Part shown: positions 1-11,191 of the stretch, piece by piece | Layout: every line of letters begins with the position of its first letter | Position numbering within the stretch: position 1 is the first letter of the stretch | Assembly (NCBI GenBank): GCA_032622095.1 | Contig: CP136065.1 | Span: 247,627,474-247,691,473, forward strand | Source: Siphonodentalium dalli | Taxonomy: Eukaryota; Mollusca; Scaphopoda; Gadilida; Siphonodentaliidae | DNA length: 64,000 nt | Direction of reading: 5' to 3' | Notes under the pieces: generated by a model | The model's input: the letters and a program-made list of their open reading frames with translations, nothing else | The model's database searches: none | What the model was told of the DNA's origin: nothing | Program-made: the position numbers and the translations under genes

Positions 1-1483
1 CCTTCCGAAACTTACCGTTTTGTGCTCATTTACGTATATAATTTGCCGTTTGTTTTGAGTACCAGTAACTAACTTTGCATTTTCGAACGCAAAGCAAGAC
101 GTGATTAAACACTATTTGCCGTGATTATTTGGCTTAATATCACTGAAGGTTAATAGGTAATTAATTTGTCCCAGGTATATGATGTTTTATGACAATCAAA
201 TTACCATCCAGTTGATGTGTGTATCTAAACGGTGGTGACAACACCTGATCGATCGCGGAAACGTTACGGATTACGGAGTGGAAGCGCGTGCAACAATCCG
301 AAACCGGTGCATTATTCTATATGTTTTGTGTAAAAATGTTCCTTTAAAATTGATATGGTATCATTGGTATGGTATACCGGGCCGTACCGGTTCTTACATA
401 CAATCGAACATCGTTGTTTTCGAACTTGCCCAGTGTGCTTGTCACCGATTGACTTCACAAACGTGTACATGAAGAAATGCAAGATATTTTGAGAAACGAA
501 CTTCATCTCCGACAGAGTCAAACAAAAGTTACAATATAAATGTTATAACAGCTGTAGTGCGTACAAGCCGTTTATGCTCGCAGATGTCATGTACATATAT
601 CGGACATGGAATGTGGTAAAGTTCCCTGTAAATATATAGTCCGCATATATTAAAATATGGGCCATGCATTGCGTACATAATGTTGTTCCTTGTATTCATT
701 GCAAGGTCACGATATGACATACATGTAGTTTAATCACGGACAGTCATTTTCCCGCCAAAACACGCGTGTTTTCACTGTTTGATTTGATCGCGTACATAAT
801 TGTCTCTCGTGCATGGTACATTGTAAATATATATATACAATTTTACTCGCGAGTCCCCGAATACACAATCGATCGTGTCAGTTTCAGAAATAAAACTGCG
901 CAGACCGGCGATGTTAATAGTACATTTCAATGCGATGTCGTAAGTTCTATATTTAGCCCGATTCCAGGAATTTGCGTCATCCAGATTACTTTTCTGGGAA
1001 CAGCTTTGTCACCGCCCAATTCCACGAAGGATTTAAGTTTGAGGTGCTAAAATACATTGTAAGTTTTCACAAACACAGCCCATAAACGATGTGGGATTTC
1101 CGAAGTGACTCGCCAGTTTAGTTCGAAATACGCGACGCTAATCGATGCATAGCATGGCCGACCGCGGGTTGGCTTTATATTTATATCTATAATACAATAT
1201 ATCTAGAACGTGCGATCGTATACGCTCACCCATGCGTCAGTTGATGCATGTGGTGGTTGTAAAAAATATCACACAATTTTACAAATAAACTTTAAAGGTA
1301 TACTGACATAGTGCTTCAATAAACTATAATATATTGGATTTGTTATTAAACTTAAAACTTAATAATGTCACCTCGCAACTAACTTGATTGAAGTTGAGTC
1401 CTGCACACCTGCAAGCACGTTGACCAGATATCACTCAGATCAATTCCGTCACGCCGAAATAGACACGGTTGCGATAGGCGCTG

Positions 1484-1531
1484 ATTCTTTGAAGTTGATT
1501 ATCAAAGCCGGTCGTCTCAACTTCAAAGAAT
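1484..1531. repeat. Perfect 15-bp inverted repeat
   Basis: ATTCTTTGAAGTTGA at 1484-1498 is followed 18 bp later by its exact reverse complement at 1517-1531. The region just after it is GC-rich (CCGGCGCGGCGCC). Function unknown; it could be the core of a small foldback element. Confidence 0.5.
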
Positions 1532-1743
1532 AAGCCGGCGCGGCGCCGACAAATACATTGAGTTGAGGTCATTGGGTTTCGCGCTCGTGCATGACCACCA
1601 AATACTGAAAGCAGTTATCGCATCAAAGGGACAACAAAGAAGGCTTTAGCAAGCTAATTGTGATTGTGTATTTCGATAGCCTGATTGTTTAAATTGTCCA
1701 GTAATTCGGCAACGGCACTGCTTTCGCGATGGCATAATGGTGG

Positions 1744-1842
1744 TGGGTGTGTTCCGACTAGTCGACTAGCCGATTTCGGAATCGACTAATTTAATAATCG
1801 CGTCTATTTCGATTAGTCGATTAATCGTTTCAACACTACCAG
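1744..1842. mobile_element. hAT-like terminal remnant
   Basis: The stretch repeats the words GACTAGTCGACTAG and TCGATTAATCGTTTCAAC, which also form the ends of the complete hAT-type element at 28027-28931. It looks like a short solo remnant or a tiny derivative of that family, about 95 bp upstream of the first RPSA exon in the window. Confidence 0.45.
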
Positions 1843-1937
1843 ATATATACGACATTGTGAGAACATTGTTTTACTATTTTGATTATAAGACATCCTGAGA
1901 ACATTGTTTTACTATCATTATTATACTTTTTTGACAG

Positions 1938-2096
1938 GCTGCATTCAGAGAACCACGACTGTTGGTGGTAACCGATCCCCGCACGGACCATCAGCCCGTT
2001 ACTGAGGCATCCTATGTTAACATCCCAGTTATCGCCCTGTGTAACACAGACTCGCCACTTCAACATGTCGATGTTGCCATTCCATGCAGCAACAAG
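1938..2096 (+). CDS. RPSA: RPSA (40S ribosomal protein SA, uS2), internal exon
   Basis: RPSA is the uS2 protein of the small ribosomal subunit; in animals it is also known as the laminin receptor precursor. This exon encodes 53 residues beginning [15 protein letters not shown] and containing [19 protein letters not shown], a nearly invariant block of the family. The exon follows TTTTTTGACAG and ends AACAAG before GTAATT; it is 159 bp, so frame is kept exactly. It joins in frame to 3159-3287 and 4466-4795, giving 205 residues, roughly the last two thirds of the protein. The 5' exons are not in the window. Identification is by recognised family sequence; exon limits are inferred from splice sites and frame. 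Confidence 0.96.
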
Positions 2097-2314
2097 GTAA
2101 TTTCTTATTAAATTCTTGCGTTTTTCTCTGTGACCTAAGGCAAAAGAAAAAAATATTTCTGGTTTGGGTTTCCCTACCGACCCTATTTTAGACCCCCTAC
2201 CCTAAAGTTTTTTTCATGGTTTTCAAAGTAAATTTATTTAATTTTTTCTCAAAATTTCATAAAAACTCATTTAAGCATCTCAGAGTAGGTGGTTGATTTC
2301 TAAGTGAAAGTATT

Positions 2315-2700
2315 GTGTAATATTAAAGTGATGTGAAACACTTCCGTTGGGTGATCAAATAGATATACTGACTAATCTTGCCCAAAGTAGTTATTTTTAC
2401 GAATATTAATCCAAATTTACAGCACACACCGCCATTCTTATATATTAATTAAATGCAGTGACTCTCGATGGCGAACTAATTTGCGTTAGATTGTTGCGTC
2501 CCGAATCCAGATGTAAATATTTACAATTAAGCGTAGTTCAGACGATGATTTCTATGGAGTGGTATGGTCGATTTCTTTGAGATTTTGGCGATGTTAGTAG
2601 AATGGCAGAATGCTACATTCCCACAGTTGGCATGGCGCCCGAGTACTACTTTATCAGTTTCACGCTCCAGAATAAGTCCATAATGTCTTTAAAATTTATT
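2315..2700 (+). repeat. Interspersed repeat R4 (AGTGATGTGAAACAC family), copy 1
   Basis: Begins AAAGTGATGTGAAACACTTCC and shares long blocks, such as GTAGTTCAGACGATG and GAGTGGTATGGTCGATTTCT, with copies at 6603-6985 (reverse), 11192-11955 and 31776-32015. About 390 bp, no coding capacity and no clear terminal inverted repeat. Class undetermined; in other copies the AGTGATG end is preceded by TTAA. Confidence 0.8.
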
Positions 2701-2814
2701 CCAAAATAATCAAAAGTAGTTTTATATCAATCTTGCATAGTAAAATATGCACACGAAATAAAAACAATTTATTAAAAAAATAAATTTCAAGACTACCTAC
2801 CGACCCTATTTTTT

Positions 2815-3060
2815 TCGGGCTAGTATTACTAAATTTCACCTTCGGTGGATCTCATTCTGCTTAGGCCTCATCTTATCTGGAAATTATATTTATTATCAAA
2901 TTAACAAGTTTTCTTAGTTTCTTTCACCATCTGGGAACTTAAATCTGTGTCTAGGTCTCCCATAGCAGATGAGATCGCCAGAGGATGATTTTGATGACCA
3001 GCTCACTGCGGGTTAGCATCACTAAATTCACCTTCTGGGAACCTCATTCTGCAAATGTCC
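2815..3060. mobile_element. Decayed long-spacer hairpin MITE (family H5)
   Basis: Two half-hairpins remain: GGGCTAGTATTACTAAATTTC...CTCATTCTGC near 2819-2862 and GCGGGTTAGCATCACTAAATTC...CTCATTCTGCAAATG near 3009-3056. They match the arms of the better preserved family H5 elements at 14455, 18481 and 53170. Intact hairpins and ends have been lost. Confidence 0.6.
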
Positions 3061-3158
3061 AGCACCGTATTTTGACGCCTGCGATGGTTGGTCCTGTTGT
3101 AGCCCTGACCTGTCTACCATAAGTTCAAAGCTTAATGGAGTAAATTGTTTGTTTGTAG

Positions 3159-3287
3159 GGAGTACATTCGATCGGTTTGATGTGGTGGATGCTGTCCCGA
3201 GAGGTTTTGAGACTGCGTGGAACGATCAGCCGTGATCATCCATGGGACGTCATGGTTGATCTCTACTTCTACAGAGATCCAGAGGAG
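3159..3287 (+). CDS. RPSA: RPSA internal exon
   Basis: Encodes 43 residues starting [18 protein letters not shown] and ending [10 protein letters not shown], the conserved uS2 block following the IPCSNK segment of the preceding exon. The acceptor is TTTGTAG and the donor is GAG before GTCAGT; length 129 bp keeps the frame. No stop or frameshift. Confidence 0.96.
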
Positions 3288-4465
3288 GTCAGTCTTGATT
3301 GTTTATGCAAATGTTTTTTTGATCGGTGCATGGTGCGGGAGGGATGATTTTATTCTTTGTTTTTTCCCCAATCAGTGATGAATGACTACTACAATCCTGC
3401 ACAAGGAGCCTAAATTGAAATACTAGAGATATGTAATGTAATGGCCAACTCCCTGCTATTTTGTTGAATATTCAGTCCTCATAATTTGCTACGGCAATCA
3501 GCAATGCCGAAGCCATTTGCTGAAGCAAATTGGGCCACGATAAAGGAATGCCATAGTGGATTGCCCAAGCCAAACATTCTGAATTAAGGCTGGATATTTG
3601 GCCCAGTGTCGGACCATCTATCATGGAAACCACTGAGCATGTTCTTAATTTTTATTTGGTATATCTCAACCGAAAGCAGTATGTTTTCCTCATCGATGCG
3701 AAAACTTGTGGGTTTGGTTATTCCAATTTCGCGGAATTCGAAACCTAGTAAAACAGAACGAAGTGAAGTGATAACAAAATTGAAGCCTCCCGCAGTAACT
3801 TTCTCTCCCAAAATTTATTGGTTTCCACCTTCAGAACGACCGATGTAACATTTGTATATCAACCTATGAACAGCTTTCCTTGCATGTTTAGTTTTGCCGC
3901 CCAAACATGCCAGGATTAGAAAGTAAAACTACTCTGGAATTTCCCTACCGACGACAGTGGGACAGTGACATTTAATCTTCTAATGACCATCTATTTTCGA
4001 TTTTGGCAGGGTATCGCATCTCTTTGGGCCATTTAATGTTATTAAATTGCGCATCTTTGACTGTAAAATCTACTTCATAGGTTTCTCTTTTGTTTTTTCT
4101 GCCATTTGATGCTGCTAAATTTCGTTTGTTTTCTATGAAAGTCCACAACACAATTTTTTGTATCCGCGATAAAAAGATCAATTCTGGTCAAAAATAAAAA
4201 TCTACGAGTTTTGGATGGCCTTATGTTATTGGTCTGTCCTGTCCGTTCCATCTGCTTCTGGTTTGTGGATAATTTGGGTTCCACCCTGTTCCACCTGCCT
4301 ATTTTCACCACAGTTATGGTCCTTTGTTGGAATTACCAGGGCGTATTTTGCCACACCCTAGCGAAGGAGCAAGCCACTTCACAAGTTGTATTTTAACCGT
4401 GGCTTAATGTTTTCTTTTTGTCAAGATTATATTTTTTACTATGGTCTATGTTTTCTTTTTATCAG
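3288..4465 (+). other. RPSA last intron, nothing recognised
   Basis: About 1.2 kb of AT-rich intron without a recognised transposon or RNA gene. A loosely repeated GCAATGCCGAAGCC / CTGAAGCAAATTGG stretch lies near 3500-3560. Open frames on both strands at 3580-4396 look like chance. Confidence 0.5.
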
Positions 4466-4795
4466 GCTGAAAAGGAGGACCAAGCCGCTGCACCAGAGAA
4501 GGCTCCAGTGAAGGATGAGGCCCCAGATAACTGGGGAGCCGATGACGTCACTCCAGCGGTGAGCAGCGGTGTGAAGGACTGGGCAACTGACGGACAGCAC
4601 CAAGTTGGACCCGTCTCCATGCAGAGCTTTGGAGCAGCCACCGCAGCTCCTGTTGTTGCCACCGGAACCACAGAGGACTGGGCGGCAGCTACAACTGAGG
4701 ACTGGTCGGCCACATCGACAACTGTGGTGCCACCTAACCCCAGCACCACTCCAAGCTGGGGCGGCGGTGGTGCCAACGAAGACTGGGGAAGCTAA
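4466..4795 (+). CDS. RPSA: RPSA terminal exon, acidic TEDW-repeat tail
   Basis: Encodes the last 109 residues from AEKEDQAAAPEK to the TAA at 4793-4795, after the acceptor TTTATCAG. It carries the family's degenerate acidic repeats: TEDWAAAT, TEDWSATS and a final NEDWGS. This C-terminal extension is the animal-specific, variable part of the protein. The join from the previous exon (RDPEE to AEKEDQ) matches the usual DPEE-IEKEEQ of other animals. Confidence 0.95.
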   Translation, partial: AEKEDQAAAPEKAPVKDEAPDNWGADDVTPAVSSGVKDWATDGQHQVGPVSMQSFGAATAAPVVATGTTEDWAAATTEDWSATSTTVVPPNPSTTPSWGGGGANEDWGS

Positions 4796-4851
4796 ATATG
4801 CTCCCACACGAGACATAAGGCACAACATACTGTTGTCATTAGAAAGTCTGA

Positions 4852-4865
4852 AATAAACAAATAAA
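4852..4865 (+). terminator. RPSA polyadenylation signals
   Basis: AATAAA at 4852-4857, closely followed by AAATAAAA, lies 57 bp after the RPSA stop codon. That spacing suits the short 3' UTR expected of a ribosomal protein gene. A GT-rich TTGTTTTGTATG stretch follows at about 4878. Confidence 0.75.
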
Positions 4866-4930
4866 ACACTTCCTTCCTTGTTTTGTATGACGCCCATAAC
4901 TAATTAACTCAATATAATTACCTTCAGTTA

Positions 4931-5003
4931 CCGAAGTATCTCATGAGTGTCTGGAAAGAAATATTGAATTGATATTTCTTTCCAGACACAAATGAGATGT
5001 TTC
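4931..5003. repeat. Foldback hairpin, 18-bp perfect core
   Basis: GTGTCTGGAAAGAAATAT at 4947-4964 pairs exactly with ATATTTCTTTCCAGACAC at 4972-4989 around a 7-nt loop. Imperfect pairing extends outward (TATCTCATGA against AATGAGATG). Probably a small MITE remnant downstream of RPSA. Confidence 0.6.
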
Positions 5004-5163
5004 AGGTATTCAAACAAAAACTGTAGGTTTTCTTTTATTATATGAACCTTATTAATGCTTAAAGTTGATAAATTATGCAGTATTCCCACTTTTGATAGCA
5101 CAACAAATTAAACAATACACGGAAAGCAACACCTGGTTGACCCAAATTCTGACACCAATCGGC

Positions 5164-6254
5164 CAGGCCTCAGCCTAGGGGTTCAGAACAGGGAGACTTG
5201 AAGTCTCCCTCCAGGAAATTTAGGGAGACTTCAGGGTGGGGAGACTACCAAAAATTGACAATTTTCGCTTTATTTTATAACATCTGAAAATAAAAAATTT
5301 AAAAAGATAAAATAACAAATAAAAAAAAAAATTTGACTTTATCTGAAATTAGCTTAATTGTTAATATACATTTAAAAAATTTGGAAATGTTTTGTGTAGC
5401 TATCATTTAAGCAAGACAATTATCAAGTTACAGTAATAGTTACTTTTTTAACTAAATGAAAGTAGTATTATTTCCTAGACTGCAGCTTGGAAGATACGTT
5501 TGTACATTCTGAAATGACTGAATCATGAATGATGATGCATGTAACTTTTTAAGTTTAATTTGGTCACGGCTGTAATGTGGGTGTCCGCTAAAATAAACAA
5601 TAAGGACTAACTAACAAAGGAGTTGCAAAAGCTTTTATTAATTAATGGCCTCCCTTAATTAATGCCAACATCACTGGTATAATCCGATTAAAGCAATAAA
5701 CTTGACATTATTTTATTTACGGAAGTCGGTCTCTTCAAAAAGTCCGACGCGTTACCGAAACGAACTTCCGAAGCGCCTGGTACATGCATACTCTGATAAT
5801 GTCGTAATTGTTTTTTATCTGAAAAGTGGGACGGCGGTCTTTTAAGTTAATTAAAACATTGATTTGTGACACTCACGATGGTCAGTAACAACACAGATGC
5901 GAACATCTCATCGTGTTTTCAGCGTGTCAAAACATTCGTGATTAACATTCATTACCGCAAAGGGAACAAAGGCGACGGAATAACAACACAAAACAATAGG
6001 TCATATTTTATTTTTTTATTTTAAACACTTGGGTCTTTGGCTCTGCATCGTCTGTTTCTTTTTGGGATGGCGCCACAATTCATCTATATACGGACATGTC
6101 CAGACATGTCCGGAAAAAAAACTAGAAAAATAATAAAAATAAATTCCCCCTAAAATTGAAGGCGACTTCGATTTCGCCTTGGAATGACGATCGGGCGAAG
6201 TTAGCGACAGTAAGGCGACAATCTCGCCCAAGTCGCCTTGTGAGCTGAGGCCTG
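5164..6254. mobile_element. hAT-type non-autonomous DNA transposon (1.09 kb)
   Basis: The ends CAGGCCTCAGC and GCTGAGGCCTG are inverted repeats, flanked by an exact 8-bp direct repeat CAATCGGC at 5156-5163 and 6255-6262. An 8-bp duplication with CAG...CTG ends is characteristic of the hAT superfamily. Subterminal sequence is rich in GGGAGACTT / AAGGCGACTT words. No transposase frame was found, so the copy is non-autonomous. It lies between RPSA and the downstream repeat blocks. Confidence 0.85.
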
Positions 6255-6602
6255 CAATCGGCTGATAGGTAGCAAACCGCTATCAAGTGATGACTTAATT
6301 CGGCAAGCTACAGTGAATGATACATAGGACGATTTACATTTCGGTAATTTTCCACTATTTTATATGCAAGCATATAAATAAGTACATCAAGTGACTGTCA
6401 CAAAAGTTAGCTTGTCTGTTGTGAATGATACAACACCAATCAAATTGAAATAAATATAAATTAATGATAAATGATATTAACCTTCAGTCGGTCTGTCCAG
6501 GTCTGTCTTCCTAAAATACATTTTATATAGTTTCCGGGGTATAAATAAGATAAGAGTCAGACACCTATCCAGAAACGCTTCCATCAATTTTTATTTTATA
6601 TC
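6255..6602. other. Intergenic, nothing recognised
   Basis: AT-rich stretch between the hAT element and the reverse copy of repeat R4. Nothing could be identified. Confidence 0.5.
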
Positions 6603-6985
6603 GATATTTTCTTAGACATATTATGTACTTGTTCGGGTGCGTGAAACTGATTAGTTAATATCCAAGCGTTATGCCAACTCGATGAATGTAGTATTCTACT
6701 AGCATCGCCGAAAATCTGAAGCAAATCGACCATACCACTCCATATAAAACATCATCTGAACTGCGCTCAATTGTAAATATTTACTACTCGATTCGGGAGG
6801 CATCTATCGGCGCAAAAACGATTTCGCATAGAGAGTCACTGCATTTAATTAATATATAAGAATGACTGTATATTGTCAATTTGGATATAATATTTGTAAA
6901 AATTACTATTTGAACAAGATTATTCTCCATTTATATTTGATCACCCTACCGGAGTGTTTCACATTACTTTAAATAATGCGATAAA
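6603..6985 (-). repeat. Interspersed repeat R4, copy 2 (reverse)
   Basis: Reverse-oriented copy ending GGAGTGTTTCACATTACTTTAA. It keeps GACCATACCACTCCATA and CACTGCATTTAATTAATATAT in reverse relative to copy 1. Its sequence spans the site where the 11192 copy was hit by a double-hairpin MITE, so it serves as an empty-site comparison. Confidence 0.8.
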
Positions 6986-7219
6986 CAACTGGGTAATTTT
7001 TTCGTTGCTAAAGTTATCCCGTGTGCTATGCACCAAACGAATTTGAGCCGTAAAATGACCCATAAAATCTATTTCTAGGTGAATTACACCAGGAAATTTG
7101 AAATAAAATCAATATTAAATGAAGGAATGACGGGTCTTTGATTAATATTTATTACCCAGGAAACTATATAAAACTTCTATTAAATGTAGCGAATAAATTA
7201 ATGCAGGATAAAATTAACC

Positions 7220-8345
7220 AATAAACGTGGGGGCTTTTTAGCTCACCTGATACAAAGTCTCTGGTGGAGCTATAGTCATCACTCCTCGTCCTTCCATCCG
7301 TCAACAATTCTTTAAACTTCTTCGGAACCATAAGACCGAATGGGTTCATATTTGGTGTGGATTGTCCCTAGGTGACTTGCATTCAGATTTGTTCAAATGA
7401 AGTCGCTGGGTCAATTAGTTGTGAAAGCAGGGCCACAACTCTATTCCTCCATTCAGTCCATAGTAATTCTATGACTTCTCAAGAACCATTGGGCCGATTT
7501 AGCTTATATTTGTTATAGAGGGTCCTTTGGGTTCAGATATGTTAAAATGGGGTCACTGAGTCAAATAGGGGCAGAGCTAGGGACACTATTTGAATTTTTT
7601 TGTAGATATTTGTTTTATTTTGAGATTAATTTCTTGCTCAATTTAAAAGAAACAAATAACACCATTATAACATCCACCAGGGTGACTCAACCAAATTTGG
7701 TTTAAATTGGTCTAAAATCAAGAACATGCAAAGTCACATTGATTATAAAGTAATAAATGAAATGACAGTGTTAATAAAATCTGATTTGAGCGACAGCTCC
7801 TTTGATTAATACCCTAGAATTCTCTGCCTGCTAGAGAGTTTGTATAAATGACATATGGCTATGATAACAAGGCGCCAAGTGTGAATGATGAATCTTGACA
7901 GTTAGGCCAGTAAAACTAAATACCTGTTTTCTCAGGCAATTGCATATGGGAAACTGGATGAGAAAGGAGGCATTTTTCTTAGCTTACCTGAGATGAAGAA
8001 TTAAGACATATTTTGTGTGGATGGTCCCCAGGTGGCTGGGATTTAGTTCTGTTCAAATGGGGGTCACATGGTCAAAAAAGTGGCATAGCTAAGGACCTAA
8101 CTCTTTCCATCCATAGTAATTCTTAAAACATCTCAAGAATCATTGGGGCTATTTAGCTTATAATTGGTATGGAAGATCCTTGAGTTACAGGGATACTTGT
8201 GTGTTAAAATTAGGTCACCTGGTCAAAAAGGGCGGAGCCAGGGATATAACTTGTCCATCCATTGTAATTCTTAAAATGTCTTCCTATCAAGAACCATCAG
8301 GCCTATTCAGCTTATATTTGGTATGGGTGACTAGGATTCAGATTT
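7220..8345. repeat. Degenerate tandem and interspersed repeat block
   Basis: Words such as CTCAAGAACCATTGGGCC, TTTAGCTTATATTTG and TCAAATGGGGTCAC recur around 7235-7400, 7475-7590, 7980-8100, 8125-8250 and 8275-8345. Units of very roughly 120-170 bp are strongly diverged. Protein-like frames on either strand have no recognisable domain. The class is unknown. Confidence 0.6.
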
Positions 8346-8365
8346 GATTCAGAATACACTGGCTT

Positions 8366-8503
8366 ACAAGGTTGAGGTAAATATATTCAGGCCAATGTAT
8401 TCTCTTATATATGCGAGGCTCACTATGGGAGACTCGCTTATGTAAGAGAATGCATTGGCACAGGGTTTTTGTGAAATTTCAGGAAGCTCCAGTCATGAAA
8501 GGG
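8366..8503 (+). mobile_element. Half of a family H2 double-hairpin MITE
   Basis: Only the right hairpin (centre about 8426) and the terminus CAGTCATGAAAGGG followed by TTAA remain. The left hairpin and left TTAA end are missing. A second terminal scrap ending TCATGAAAGGGTTGAA lies at about 8540-8598. Confidence 0.7.
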
Positions 8504-8598
8504 TTAATGATACAGGGGATATATATTCCTTTGTGTATACTTGTTTCTTGATATTTAATGCTGCACCAGTGCAGCTCTCGTCATGAAAGGGTTGAAGA

Positions 8599-9955
8599 AG
8601 AAACATTCACAGTGAAGGATCCAGGGATTTTTTGGGGACTCCTGTTTTCGGGCAATGATATGCCGACGGCCTGAGTGGGGGGAGGTTCAAGAAGGGGTGT
8701 CCCCCTACTGATGGTGTGGGGTCTGGGGGATCTCCCCCTGGAAAAAATTTGAAAATCCATTGCATTGAGAGCTGATCAAGGGCTCACAGATTCAGTATTT
8801 TGAATTTTACTACATGTAGGTGAATTTGATCAAGATTTTCAAGCGAAACTTTGGAAATTTGTTATATATGTACGGGATTGGATATGCTTATAAGTTATTG
8901 TCAGATATCTTTTGGTTCAATGGATTATGCTAAACAATGTATTAAGTTAGTACTATTACTGGGTATTATGAGATCCCACCTGATAACCAGATTGATTTGA
9001 TCACATTGTCACTGTTCCTGTACTGTATTGTGTAATTTCACTTGAATTTGATTGAAATACTAAAGTCTGAAGGCTGAATGAATGATAACAAACCCGATCT
9101 CAAACTATTTGAAGTTTTCACAGATGAAAGCTAGATAAAGCCAAACATACCAACTGTTAAACTTATATATATTGACATAAGACATAAGTTTACAAAAAGA
9201 TTTATAAATGTTTTGTATCTTGTTATGATATGAATTTGGGCACCCAAACCGGTTAACAGTATTAAAACCGGCCTGGATATGTCCCTGGTTCAATGTAGAT
9301 TCATAACATGAAATGGTAGTTGTTCAATAGTCTGGGTTCACTGAGACTGAATGAACTAATGAAGCTGAAGTGTCCATATAAAGTAACAAGCACTCGACCA
9401 CCATAGGTCTCTGACCTACTTTCAGTTGATTGCTCCCTGCTTGAGTGGACCACACTGCATATCAACAATTGTTTTATTGGGCTGGAATATTTGTGACTGC
9501 TTTATTCTTCATTATAATATGCAACTAAATGAACTTGACATAATGATAGAACTGAAGCCTCCTCTCATATAGCCAAGACAATAAGCTGTTTGGTGATTGG
9601 AGTGTTGTGTGAAATTATTAATTCTAGCAGTTCCTTGTACCAAAAGGGGACAAAAAAAGAAAACATTTTCGACCTCTAAAATGTATTAAAATCCATTGTT
9701 TTTATCGTCTCAATAATTGCTCCAGATTGTATATACAATGAAGATATGTGAAATTTAATATTATTCGGCAGATAGATTCAGAGAAATTGTTGAAAATCTC
9801 TTGCCATTTTTGGCTGGATTTATTCAAAAGTGCATGGTAAATTGTAACCACAAAAAATTCAATAATCGGCAGCAGAAGGGTTTCATGCAGAGAAACCACT
9901 AAAACCCAGTCTTGATACTGATTATAAATAAATATTTCTTGAGATACTATGAACT
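8599..9955. other. Intergenic, nothing recognised
   Basis: No exon, RNA gene or repeat of the families described here was recognised. Open frames at 9105-9293 and 9702-9899 on the - strand show no domain and AT-driven composition. Confidence 0.5.
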
Positions 9956-9970
9956 GGGGGGGGGGGGGGG
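9956..9970 (+). repeat. Poly-G tract (15 G)
   Basis: Uninterrupted run of 15 G followed by CTATTCAGGG. May form a quadruplex with nearby G runs; sequencing length is unreliable here. Confidence 0.85.
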
Positions 9971-10364
9971 CTATTCAGGGAGTGAATATGTGGGGGGACG
10001 ACTCGCTCATTTTGGGGCGTAAATGGGATAACACTGCCATGCTACCTTGTACAGAGAAAGAAACAAGTAACAGAATAATTTTTTTAATCAAGAACTTGCA
10101 GCTTTAATAAAGTGATATAAAATCGAGCACTCTTCCTCTACATCTGTACAAACACTATAAAAATATAAACTCACATAACAATATTCACTGAGTGCATTCT
10201 CCGATGGTGACCAATGGCAGGTTGGTTAGCATGGCCGAACAGGTTAACAGAAGGGTACACAGCTTTTGATTAAAGTGGAAATGGGTACACAGAATTGCAA
10301 GTGTCGTTTAGGCAAAAGCCAGGTTCTGTAACATTTTTGGCTTTTGTTTACAATAAAGTGTACA
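9971..10364. other. Intergenic, nothing recognised
   Basis: No feature identified. Confidence 0.4.
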
Positions 10365-10478
10365 CACTTGACAATTGCATACTATTTACGTGATATTTAT
10401 CATCGGTATAAGAACAAAATCTGTTTATATTTTAATATTTTTTCTGTTTATGGTGGTTTTATGTGTGCCTTTAAATTA
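10365..10478 (-). mobile_element. Fragment of a TTAA-type element (AGGCAC family)
   Basis: The reverse complement resembles the left part of the complete element at 36563-37036, including ACCACCATAAACAGAAA and AATATTAAAATATA. It ends GTGCCTTTAAA, as expected for the AGGCAC terminus next to TTAA. The other half is absent. Confidence 0.6.
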
Positions 10479-10782
10479 TGATGGGCAATGAATTTTCCAT
10501 GCATATATATCAAACTGATCCTAGAGCAGACATCACTTTAAGTTCAAATTCCGATCGTGTGTAATCTTTCCCACTTTTTCTGGTTAGAGTGACTTCTTCA
10601 ACCTATCCGCACTTGACAATGTTTGAATCATGTCATGGCATTACAATTCGGAAACACCCAATAACGCAGGGTCAAATACACTCTATGATAAAATCATACT
10701 ATTGGGTAGTTGACAAGAAGTAATGAGCATTTTTTTGCCAACTTTTTGTTTTGTATTTTTTATCAATGAAAATTTTGGTTAA

Positions 10783-11128
10783 CCCTTTACCCAACAGAAG
10801 GGCCCTGTGCCAATGCATTCTCTTATATATGCGAGTCGACCATAGGTCGCCTCGCATATATAAGAGAATGCATTGGCTTAACACATTAAAAATTATAAAA
10901 TTGTTAAAGAATGTAAGAAAAAGTGTTAAAAAAAGATTTTTTTTAAGCCAATGCATTCTCTTATATATGCGAGGCGACCTATGGTCATAACAGGGCATAA
11001 CTGTAACTATCACAATGTGGTCAATGAGCCGGTTCCAATGATATCCATATTTGTATGGTTTTATTGAGACAGACCGACGATATTTTAGGCTGTTGAAGCT
11101 TTATTTGGCCGTTTTGTTGGGTAAAGGG
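10783..11128 (+). mobile_element. Double-hairpin TTAA MITE, family H1, copy 1 (hairpin 2 half deleted)
   Basis: Flanked by TTAA at 10779-10782 and 11129-11132, with inverted ends CCCTTTACCCAACA and TGTTGGGTAAAGGG. Hairpin 1 is intact. Hairpin 2 stops after CGACCTATGGTC and runs directly into ATAACAGGGC, so its distal arm is deleted. The subterminal side after hairpin 2 keeps ACCGGTT-like and CTGTTGAAGCTTTATTTGGCC sequence, which defines orientation. No protein is encoded; the frames reading QCILLYMR are translations of the hairpin. Confidence 0.9.
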
Positions 11129-11191
11129 TTAAAGACATATGTGCTTATTTCACTACTTACATCTCAGCCACGATACCCATTTGAAGAATTC

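Larger units (their letters stand above)
1..1937. other. RPSA upstream intron or flank, no exon recognised
   Basis: No segment matching the N-terminal RPSA exons was recognised on the + strand, so those exons probably lie before the window. Apart from the inverted repeat and the hAT-like remnant listed separately, nothing in this stretch could be identified. The open frame at 766-1050 (+) has no recognisable domain and is probably chance. Confidence 0.5.
2097..3158 (+). other. RPSA intron filled with repeats
   Basis: The intron holds a copy of the AGTGATGTGAAACAC interspersed repeat and a decayed long-spacer hairpin element, both listed separately. The words CTACCGACCCTATTTT occur near 2175 and near 2797, flanking the interspersed repeat. 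No snoRNA was recognised, although RPSA introns host snoRNAs in vertebrates. Confidence 0.6.

Noticed and set aside
2097-4465. snoRNA genes in RPSA introns
   Set aside because: Vertebrate RPSA introns host H/ACA snoRNAs, but no convincing H and ACA boxes with paired arms were seen by eye.
4439-4897. Minus-strand frames opposite the last RPSA exon
   Set aside because: Shadow frames of a GC-richer coding exon; the + strand clearly encodes the RPSA tail.
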